A DNA stretch of 64,000 bases. Origin: Mycolicibacterium flavescens. Its GTDB lineage: Bacteria; Actinomycetota; Actinomycetes; Mycobacteriales; Mycobacteriaceae. The position numbers and the translations under genes were made by a program. The notes under the pieces are model-generated. The model saw nothing but the letters and a program-made list of their open reading frames with translations, was not told the DNA's origin and ran no database searches. The stretch covers positions 179,676-243,675 of the forward strand of contig NZ_MIHA01000009.1 in the NCBI RefSeq assembly GCF_001722335.1, read 5' to 3'. The first letter of the stretch is position 1. The number at the start of each line of letters is the position of its first letter. Below, one piece after another: positions 57,399-64,000 of the stretch.

Positions 57399-60300
57399 GT
57401 GTCCGATCCGTCCGTCGCCGAGCTGCGCAGCCGCCTCGACGATCTGACGATCCGCGACGCGGCCCGGTTCGGTAGGCGTCTCAAACAGCTGCGCGGCGCG
57501 GGCCCGGACGAGCTGGGCAAGCTCGCCGACCAGATCGCCGCGGCCCGAGCAGTGGTGGCGACCAGGACGGCCGCCGTCCCGCAGATCACCTACCCCGACC
57601 TGCCGGTCAGCGACCGTCGCGACGAGATCGCCGCGGCCGTCCGCGACCACCAGGTCGTCATCGTCGCCGGCGAGACCGGGTCGGGCAAGACCACCCAGCT
57701 GCCCAAGATCTGCCTCGAACTCGGCCGCGGCGTGCGCGGCACGATCGGCCACACCCAGCCGCGCCGGCTGGCCGCGCGCACCGTCGCCCAGCGCATCGCC
57801 GACGAACTGGGCAGCCCGCTGGGCGAGACCATCGGCTACACCGTGCGATTCACCGACCAGGTCAGCGACCGCACTCTGGTCAAGCTGATGACCGACGGGA
57901 TCCTGCTGGCCGAGATCCAGCGGGACCGCCGGCTGCTGCGCTACGACACGCTGATCATCGACGAGGCCCACGAGCGCAGCCTCAACGTCGACTTCCTGCT
58001 CGGCTACCTGCGCGAGCTCCTGCCGCGACGGCCAGACCTCAAGGTGATCGTCACGTCGGCGACGATCGAGCCCGAGCGGTTCGCCCAGCACTTCGGGGGT
58101 GCGCCGATCGTCGAGGTGTCGGGCCGCACCTACCCCGTCGAGATCCGTTACCGCCCACTGGAAGTCGCCGTCGTCACCGATGAGGCCGACGATCCCGACG
58201 ATCCCGACCATGACGTGGTGCGTACCGAAATGCGCGACCAGACCGAGGCGATCATCGACGCGATCGGCGAACTGGAGAACGAACCGCCCGGCGACGTGCT
58301 GGTCTTCCTGTCGGGAGAACGCGAGATCCGTGACACCGCCCAGGCGTTGAGCGGGCTCGTCGACGCCGGCACCGAGGTGCTGCCGCTCTACGCCCGGCTG
58401 CCGACCGCCGAACAGCAGCGGGTGTTCTCGCCCAGCCGGGCGCGACGGCGAATCGTGCTGGCCACCAACGTCGCCGAGACATCGCTGACGGTGCCCGGGA
58501 TCCGCTACGTCGTCGACCCCGGCACCGCGCGCATCTCGCGCTACAGTCGCAGAACCAAGGTGCAGCGGCTGCCGATCGAGCCGATCTCGCAGGCCTCGGC
58601 CGCGCAGCGGGCCGGCCGGTCGGGCCGCACCGCGCCGGGCGTGTGCATCCGGTTGTACTCCGAAGAGGATTTCGCCGCGCGGCCCCGCTACACCGACCCC
58701 GAGATCCTGCGCACCAACCTGGCCGCGGTGATCCTGCAGATGGCCGCGCTCGGACTGGGCGACATCGAATCGTTTCCGTTCCTGGACCCGCCGGAGCGGC
58801 GCAGCATCCGCGACGGTGTGCAACTGCTGCAGGAGCTCGGCGCGTTCGACGCGCATGCGGCGATCACCGCGGTGGGACGACGGCTGGCCCAGCTGCCGGT
58901 CGACCCGCGGTTGGGCCGGATGATCCTGCAGGCCGACACCGAAGGCTGCGTGCGCGAGATCCTGGTGCTGGCCGCCGCGCTGTCGATCCCCGACCCGCGC
59001 GAGCGGCCCACCGACCGGGAGGAGGCCGCGCGGCAGCAGCACGCCCGGTTCGCCGACGAGCACTCCGACTTCATCTCCTATCTCAACCTCTGGCGGTACC
59101 TGCGTGAGCAGCGAGCCGAGCTGTCCGGCAACGCGTTTCGCCGGATGTGTCGCGACGAGTTTCTGCACTATCTGCGGATCCGGGAGTGGCAGGACCTCAC
59201 CGGGCAGTTGCGCAGCATCGCCAAGGACCTGGGGATCCGGGAGTCCGGCCCGTCCGACGAGCCCGCCGACCCGGCCAGTGTGCACGCCGCGCTGCTGGCC
59301 GGGCTGCTGTCACACATCGGGTTGCGCGAGGGCGAGTCCCGCGAATTTCAGGGCGCGCGCAACTCGAAGTTCGTGCTGGCGCCCGGCTCGGTGCTGACCC
59401 GACGGCCGCCGCGCTGGGTGGTGGTCGCCGACCTCGTCGAAACCAGCCGGTTGTACGGGCGGACCGCGGCGCGGATCCAACCCGAGATGGTCGAGCGGAT
59501 CGCGGGAGACCTGGTGCAGCGCACCTACAGCGAGCCGCACTGGGACGCGCAGCGCGGCGCGGTGATGGCCTTCGAGCGGGTCACGCTGTACGGGCTGCCG
59601 CTGGTGCCGCGCCGCCGCGTCGGATACGCGCAGGTCGACCCCGAGGTGTCGCGGGACCTGTTCATCCGGCACGCCCTGGTCGAGGGGGACTGGCAGACCC
59701 GCCACCACTTCTTCCGCGACAACGCCCGGCTGCGAACCGAACTCGAGGAGCTCGAGGAGAAGGCCCGCAGGCGTGATCTGCTCGTCGGCGACGAGGAGGT
59801 GTTCGCGTTCTACGACGCGCGGGTGCCCGCCGAGGTCGTCTCGGCCCGCCACTTCGACGCCTGGTGGAAGAAACAGCGGCACCGCACACCGGATCTGATG
59901 ACGTTCACCCGCGACGATCTGCTGCGCACCGCCGACGGCGCCGACGGTCAACCCGACGCCTGGCAGGCCGGAGATCTGTCGCTGCCGCTGACCTACCGGT
60001 TCGAGCCCGGCGCCGAGGACGACGGCGTCACCGTGCACGTGCCGGTCGAGGTGCTGGCCCGCCTCGGCGGCGACGAGTTCGCCTGGCAGGTCCCGGCATT
60101 GCGCGAGGAACTGGTCACCGCGCTGATCAAGTCGCTGCCCAAGGATCTGCGCCGCAACTTCGTGCCCGCGCCCGACACCGCGCGGGCGGTGCTGGCCGCC
60201 ATGACTCCCGGTGACGCGCCGCTGCTCGAGGGGCTCCAGCGCGAATTGCACCGGCGCACCGGGGTTCTGGTGCCGATCGACGCGTTCGATCTGGACAAGC

Positions 60301-61307
60301 TGCCGTCGCACCTGCGCGTCACGTTCGCCGTCCAGAACACCGACGGCACCGAGATCGCCCGCGGCAAGGACCTCGAGGCGCTGCAGCACGATCTCGCCGC
60401 CCCGGTGCGCCGCGCGGTCGCCGACGCGGTCGCCGGTGAACTGGACCGGACCGGGCTGCGCGGCTGGCCCGACGACCTCGACGCGCTGCCGCCGGCGGTG
60501 GAGCGGACCGTCGGCGGGCACACCGTCCGCGGGTACCCGGCGCTGGTGGACGTCGGCGCGACGGTCGACGTGCACGTGTTCCCGACGGTCGCCGAGCAGG
60601 CCGCCGCGATGGGCCCGGGCGTGCGGCGGCTGCTGCGGCTGTCGGTCCCGTCGCCGGTGAAAGCCGTTGAGCGGCAACTGCAGACGCGGGCACGGCTGCT
60701 GCTGGCCACCAACCCCGACGGATCGCTGCAGGCGCTGATCGAGGACTGCGCCGACGCCGCCACCGACGCGCTGGCCCCGAAACCCGTGTGGACCCGCGAC
60801 GAATTCACCGCGCTGCGCGATCGCGTCGCCGCCGACCTGGTGCCCACCACCGCCGGGGTCGTCGCGCGGGTGGAGAAGGTTCTCGCCGCGGCCACCGACG
60901 TACAGGTCGCGCTGCCGGTGACCCCGCCGCCCGCGCAGACCGACGCGGTCGCCGACATCCGCGCGCAACTCGACAGGCTGCTGCCTACGGGCTTCGTCGC
61001 CGCCACCGGCGTCGCGCACCTGGCCGATCTGACCCGCTACCTGATCGCGATCGGCAGGCGCCTCGACCGTCTTGCGCACGGGCCGGCCGCCGACCGCGAG
61101 CGGATGGACCGGGTGCACGCGGTCGAGGACGCCTACGACGACCTGGTGCGGGCGTTGAGTCCGGCCCGCGCGGCGGCCGCCGACGTGCGCGACATCGCCC
61201 GCCAGATCGAGGAGTTGCGGGTCAGCCTGTGGGCCCAGCAACTGGGCACCCCGCGACCGGTCAGCGAACAACGGATCTACCGCGCGATCGACTCGGTCAA
61301 GCCCTGA
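57399..61307 (+). CDS. hrpA: ATP-dependent RNA helicase HrpA
   Basis: 1302 residues, the usual HrpA length. Walker A is GETGSGKT (91-98), the DEAH box is DEAHERS (188-194), the SAT motif is at 220-222, and QRAGRSGRTAPGVCIRLYS is motif VI. The HA2, OB-like and long DUF3418-type C-terminal parts (HFDAWWKKQRHRTPDLMTF, PLTYRFEPGAEDDGVTVHVP) follow. It is a DEAH helicase involved in mRNA processing and in resolving stalled ribosomes in other bacteria. It starts 22 bases after the regulator frame. Confidence 0.95.
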   Translation: MSDPSVAELRSRLDDLTIRDAARFGRRLKQLRGAGPDELGKLADQIAAARAVVATRTAAVPQITYPDLPVSDRRDEIAAAVRDHQVVIVAGETGSGKTTQLPKICLELGRGVRGTIGHTQPRRLAARTVAQRIADELGSPLGETIGYTVRFTDQVSDRTLVKLMTDGILLAEIQRDRRLLRYDTLIIDEAHERSLNVDFLLGYLRELLPRRPDLKVIVTSATIEPERFAQHFGGAPIVEVSGRTYPVEIRYRPLEVAVVTDEADDPDDPDHDVVRTEMRDQTEAIIDAIGELENEPPGDVLVFLSGEREIRDTAQALSGLVDAGTEVLPLYARLPTAEQQRVFSPSRARRRIVLATNVAETSLTVPGIRYVVDPGTARISRYSRRTKVQRLPIEPISQASAAQRAGRSGRTAPGVCIRLYSEEDFAARPRYTDPEILRTNLAAVILQMAALGLGDIESFPFLDPPERRSIRDGVQLLQELGAFDAHAAITAVGRRLAQLPVDPRLGRMILQADTEGCVREILVLAAALSIPDPRERPTDREEAARQQHARFADEHSDFISYLNLWRYLREQRAELSGNAFRRMCRDEFLHYLRIREWQDLTGQLRSIAKDLGIRESGPSDEPADPASVHAALLAGLLSHIGLREGESREFQGARNSKFVLAPGSVLTRRPPRWVVVADLVETSRLYGRTAARIQPEMVERIAGDLVQRTYSEPHWDAQRGAVMAFERVTLYGLPLVPRRRVGYAQVDPEVSRDLFIRHALVEGDWQTRHHFFRDNARLRTELEELEEKARRRDLLVGDEEVFAFYDARVPAEVVSARHFDAWWKKQRHRTPDLMTFTRDDLLRTADGADGQPDAWQAGDLSLPLTYRFEPGAEDDGVTVHVPVEVLARLGGDEFAWQVPALREELVTALIKSLPKDLRRNFVPAPDTARAVLAAMTPGDAPLLEGLQRELHRRTGVLVPIDAFDLDKLPSHLRVTFAVQNTDGTEIARGKDLEALQHDLAAPVRRAVADAVAGELDRTGLRGWPDDLDALPPAVERTVGGHTVRGYPALVDVGATVDVHVFPTVAEQAAAMGPGVRRLLRLSVPSPVKAVERQLQTRARLLLATNPDGSLQALIEDCADAATDALAPKPVWTRDEFTALRDRVAADLVPTTAGVVARVEKVLAAATDVQVALPVTPPPAQTDAVADIRAQLDRLLPTGFVAATGVAHLADLTRYLIAIGRRLDRLAHGPAADRERMDRVHAVEDAYDDLVRALSPARAAAADVRDIARQIEELRVSLWAQQLGTPRPVSEQRIYRAIDSVKP

Positions 61308-61404
61308 CCGCCGAATAGCGGACCCTCGCCCAGCTGCGCGCCGCGCTGTTGAGCTTTGGCGGTACCTGCGCACGCTCACAGCCCCATCCGGTAGGCATAG
61401 CGCT

Positions 61405-62214
61405 ATGGACGCACCCCGCCGCGCGGCCGCCTGGCTCGGCGCCCTCGTCGCCCTCACCGCCGCGGCATGCGGCGGCTCACCGCCGCCGGCCGTCAGCGAC
61501 ACCAGCACGGCCGAGTCCCGGCCCGCGGTGATCAAACCCGAGGTGCTCGCCGAGATGCCGCACGACGCGACCGCCTGGACGCAGGGCCTGGAGTTCGACG
61601 GGCCGACGCTCTACGAGGGCACCGGCATCGCGGGCAAGTCGCAGATCCGCGAACTCGACCCGGCCACCGGCGCGGTCCGCCGATCGGCCCCGACGCCCAA
61701 CGACTACTACGGCGAGGGCATCACCGTCGTCGACGACCGCATCTGGGAACTGACCTGGCGCGACGGCGTCGCGGTGGAGTGGGACAAGAACACGCTCACC
61801 CCGGTGCGCGAGGTCCCCGTCGACGGCGAGGGCTGGGGCCTGTGCCGCGACGACGACCGGCTGATCCGCAGCGACGGCACCGACCGGCTGCGGTTCCACG
61901 ACCCCGCGACATTCGCCGAGACCGGCTCGGTCACCGTCACCCGAGACGGGCAGCCGCTGACCGAACTCAACGAGCTGGAATGCGTCGACGGCCAGGTCTG
62001 GGCGAACGTGTGGAAGACCGACATGCTCGTGCGGATCGACCCGGCGACCGGCAAGGTGAACACCGTCGTCGACGCCACCGGGCTGTGGCCCGGACAGGGC
62101 GGCAGCCGCGAACGGGTGCTCAACGGCATCGCCCACATCGACGGCGACGAGTACCTTCTGACCGGCAAGTACTGGCCGGCCATGTACCGGGTCCGGCTGC
62201 AACCGCCGGCGTGA
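61405..62214 (+). CDS. Glutaminyl-peptide cyclotransferase lipoprotein
   Basis: 269 residues. A lipoprotein signal ends at Cys22 (LGALVALTAAACGG). The beta-propeller of plant-type glutaminyl cyclases follows: AWTQGLEFDGPTLYEGTG, YYGEGITVVDDRIWELTWRDG, ELNELECVDGQVWANVWKTD and RVLNGIAHIDGDEYLLTGKYWP. It converts N-terminal Gln of peptides or proteins to pyroglutamate outside the membrane. In mycobacteria its targets are secreted proteins, by inference. It is probably expressed with the next gene. Confidence 0.9.
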   Translation: MDAPRRAAAWLGALVALTAAACGGSPPPAVSDTSTAESRPAVIKPEVLAEMPHDATAWTQGLEFDGPTLYEGTGIAGKSQIRELDPATGAVRRSAPTPNDYYGEGITVVDDRIWELTWRDGVAVEWDKNTLTPVREVPVDGEGWGLCRDDDRLIRSDGTDRLRFHDPATFAETGSVTVTRDGQPLTELNELECVDGQVWANVWKTDMLVRIDPATGKVNTVVDATGLWPGQGGSRERVLNGIAHIDGDEYLLTGKYWPAMYRVRLQPPA

Positions 62215-62252
62215 GTGGTTTGCCCGCGCGCCGAACCGTCAACGTAGCGGGC

Positions 62253-63254
62253 ATGACCGTTCTCGACGCCACCAGGGACGTCACCCGCCTCGTCGCCGGA
62301 CCGTTCGCCGGCCTGTACCGCCGCACCGGCGCCGACCTGCCGTTCAGCGATCCGCTGACCTCGCACGGCACCGAGATGGAGGGCTGGTTCTGGCGGTTCA
62401 CCGACGCCGCCTCGGGGCGCGCGGTCATCGCGCTGTTCAGCGTCAACAGGCACCCCGACGGTGACTGGGCGACCACCGCGGTCGCGGCCCATCCCGGCGG
62501 CCGGGTGTACAGCGCGGAGCTGCCCTCGGCCGGTGCCGGCGCGAACCCGTTCCGGCTCGACGCCGGTGACGGCCAGATCCACGCGACCTACGACCGGCTG
62601 CGCGTCGACCTGCCCGGCGTGCACGTCGACATGCGTTTCGACGCCCCGGTCCGCTGGCCCAAGGCGCTGGCCGGCGGCGGGATCGCATCGGCGGTGCCGT
62701 TCCTCAACCAGTACTGGCATCCGTACCGGTTGGGCGGATCGGCCAGCGGCACAGTCGAATCCGATGAGGGCCGCTGGGACTTCGACGGCGCGAAGCTCTA
62801 CACCGAACGCAACTGGGGCGCGGGCTTCCCCGAGCGGTGGTGGTGGGGCCAGGCACACGACTTCGGTGACGACGACGTCTGCGTCGCGTTCTCGGGCGGT
62901 CTGCTCGCGCTCGGCCCGCTCAAGAGCGACGTGGGCGGTGTCGTCGTGCGGATCGGTAGGAAGGTGGTGCGCTTGACGCCGCCGACGGCCTGGATCCGCT
63001 CCGAGGTCGGCAACCGCACCTGGCGCATCCAGGCGGCGTCTTTGCGCTACCGCGTCGAGTTATTCGGCGACGGAACGCATCTCGAACCGCACATCCTGCC
63101 GGTGCCGCTGCCGGCCGAGCGGCGCAACATCGACACCGACTACGAGCATCTGGCCGGCCGGTTGCGCTGCCGGGTCACCGACTTCGGCCGGGTGATCTTC
63201 GACGGCGAATCCGAGATCGCGGGTCTGGAGGTCGGCAGCCGTCCCGGTGGCTAG
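62253..63254 (+). CDS. Tocopherol-cyclase-like protein
   Basis: 333 residues. HGTEMEGWFWRFTDAASG, LNQYWHPYRLGGSASG, AKLYTERNWGAGFPERWWWGQAHDF and the following barrel strands fit the tocopherol cyclase/lipocalin-like family (PF14249 type). Mycobacteria do not make tocopherol, so it probably binds or cyclises another lipid or is a hydratase. The start is the ATG at 62253; its ribosome site is weak. It lies 38 bases after the glutaminyl cyclase. Confidence 0.72.
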   Translation: MTVLDATRDVTRLVAGPFAGLYRRTGADLPFSDPLTSHGTEMEGWFWRFTDAASGRAVIALFSVNRHPDGDWATTAVAAHPGGRVYSAELPSAGAGANPFRLDAGDGQIHATYDRLRVDLPGVHVDMRFDAPVRWPKALAGGGIASAVPFLNQYWHPYRLGGSASGTVESDEGRWDFDGAKLYTERNWGAGFPERWWWGQAHDFGDDDVCVAFSGGLLALGPLKSDVGGVVVRIGRKVVRLTPPTAWIRSEVGNRTWRIQAASLRYRVELFGDGTHLEPHILPVPLPAERRNIDTDYEHLAGRLRCRVTDFGRVIFDGESEIAGLEVGSRPGG

Positions 63255-63257
63255 GGT
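63252..63257 (+). promoter_or_regulatory. -10 element, likely leaderless (TAGGGT)
   Basis: TAGGGT begins inside the upstream stop codon TAG and ends six bases before GTG 63264. The position suits a leaderless mRNA for the flavoprotein gene. Confidence 0.4.
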
Positions 63258-63263
63258 GGCCGG

Positions 63264-64000
63264 GTGCAAGACAGTGCGATCGGCGACCGGCCGAGGGTGG
63301 TCGTCGCCGGACTCGGTGACAGCGGGGTCCTGACCGCGCTGCGCCTGGCCCGGCACGCCGACGTGGTCGGCATCTCGGCCAAACCCGGACTGGTCAGCGG
63401 GCAGGAACTCGGGATCCGGCTCAGCAGACCCCAGGACTGGGCGCGCGACTACTGGCTGCCGTTCGACCGGCTGCGCGCCCTCGACGGTGTGCGCACCGTC
63501 CACGGCAGCCTGACCGGCGTCGACCTCGATGCGCGAAAAGTGTTGGTCAGCACCGACGATGAGGTCACCACATCCGAACCCTACGACGTGCTGGTGATCG
63601 CGACCGGGGTGAGCAACGGCTTCTGGCGCCGCCCCGCCCTGCAGACGGCCGACGAGGTGCGCGCCGATCTGCTGGACCGGCACCGAAGGCTCGCCGCGGC
63701 GCAGTCGATCGCCGTGCTCGGCGGCGGCGCGGCCGCGGTGAGCAGCGCGGCCAACCTCGCGCGGGTCTGGCCGGACAAGCAGATCTCGCTGTACTTTCCC
63801 GCCGACCGGGCACTCACCGGGCATCATCCGCGGGTGTGGCAGCGGATCAGCCGGACGCTGGCCGACGCCGGTGTGCGGTTGCATCCCGGCCACCGCGCGG
63901 TGCTGCCCGACGGTTTCGGTGGCGACGACATCACCGACGGGCCCGTGCATTTCAGCACCGGTCAGCCCGCCGCCACCGCCGATGCGGTGCTGTGGGCGAT
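63264..64000 (+). CDS. Pyridine-nucleotide-disulphide oxidoreductase, 3' end cut by window
   Basis: The frame is open from GTG 63264 to the window edge (about 245 residues). It has the FAD site VVVAGLGDSGVLTALRLARHADVV, the ATG-type loop YDVLVIATGVSNG and the NAD site SIAVLGGGAAAVSSAANLARVWP, as in NDH-2/AIFM2-like flavoproteins. The last residue of the second fold's usual GxGxxxxE pattern is replaced by Ser. It should oxidise NAD(P)H and pass electrons to a quinone or another acceptor. The C-terminus is not in the window. Confidence 0.8.
   Translation, partial: MQDSAIGDRPRVVVAGLGDSGVLTALRLARHADVVGISAKPGLVSGQELGIRLSRPQDWARDYWLPFDRLRALDGVRTVHGSLTGVDLDARKVLVSTDDEVTTSEPYDVLVIATGVSNGFWRRPALQTADEVRADLLDRHRRLAAAQSIAVLGGGAAAVSSAANLARVWPDKQISLYFPADRALTGHHPRVWQRISRTLADAGVRLHPGHRAVLPDGFGGDDITDGPVHFSTGQPAATADAVLWA

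Noticed and set aside
61365..61382. Hairpin GCTGTTGAGC/GCTCACAGC in the gap after hrpA
   Set aside because: Short stem with a bulge and a 19-base loop; this level of symmetry is expected by chance.
57213..61535. Long minus-strand frames opposite hrpA
   Set aside because: Antisense to a well-defined helicase; low-complexity composition, no motifs.

Overview
The window is high-GC DNA with a clearly mycobacterial gene set: an MmpS/MmpL pair, a WS/DGAT-type acyltransferase, a PE-PPE-domain hydrolase, a cutinase, a fatty-acyl-AMP ligase, an Rv1733c-like membrane protein and an Rv2172c-like reductase. Genes are packed closely, many start with GTG, and several look leaderless. A fast-growing, environmental Mycobacterium (Mycolicibacterium type) fits best. 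The species cannot be named from the sequence alone. I saw no rRNA, tRNA, CRISPR array, insertion sequence or phage gene.

Layout. 0-4.8 kb: Rv1733c-like membrane protein, membrane metallophosphoesterase, GMC oxidoreductase, a triple hairpin repeat and a methyltransferase. 4.8-8 kb: an unusual operon of two related six-helix membrane proteins plus orphan oxidase-subunit III-like and IV-like proteins, divergent from a TetR gene with paired operators. 8-19.2 kb: lipid and one-carbon metabolism (WS/DGAT, PE-PPE hydrolase, MetF-like protein with a methyltransferase, SDR), a MarR/MFS pair with a perfect operator, threonine aldolase, TesB, DinB-like, a reductase and a cutinase. 19.4-23.4 kb: mmpS-mmpL-tetR. 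23.4-25.8 kb: a RiPP-like cassette (three-repeat Gly/Asp-rich peptide, JmjC/cupin oxygenase, thioredoxin-like ferredoxin), divergent from a Nudix gene. This is the best candidate for an undescribed system. 26.7-32 kb: a two-subunit acyl-CoA dehydrogenase, a second metallophosphoesterase and a fatty-acyl-AMP ligase.

32-41.5 kb: aldo/keto reductase, a 37-residue zinc-ribbon gene behind a SigF-type promoter and next to an esterase gene, an epimerase, a flavin monooxygenase overlapping a spore-photoproduct-lyase-like radical SAM gene, an NmrA-like protein and a large LuxR-type ATPase regulator. 41.5-48.8 kb: a stand-alone fumarate-reductase-like flavoprotein, two nitroreductases, an SDR remnant, and an ECF sigma factor leading an SDR-cupin-unknown operon. 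48.8-57.4 kb: membrane and regulatory proteins, SelO, a small ANTAR protein, the Rv2172c-type reductase, a FUSC-like membrane protein, an SDR and a frameshifted XRE regulator. 57.4-64 kb: HrpA helicase, a secreted glutaminyl cyclase, a tocopherol-cyclase-like protein and the start of a flavoprotein that runs off the end.

The gaps between genes are short. The only one over 300 bases is 3635-3949, which holds the triple hairpin repeat. Several other gaps carry long imperfect palindromes of different sequence, which look like dispersed intergenic elements. All assignments rest on reading motifs by eye; no database search was run.
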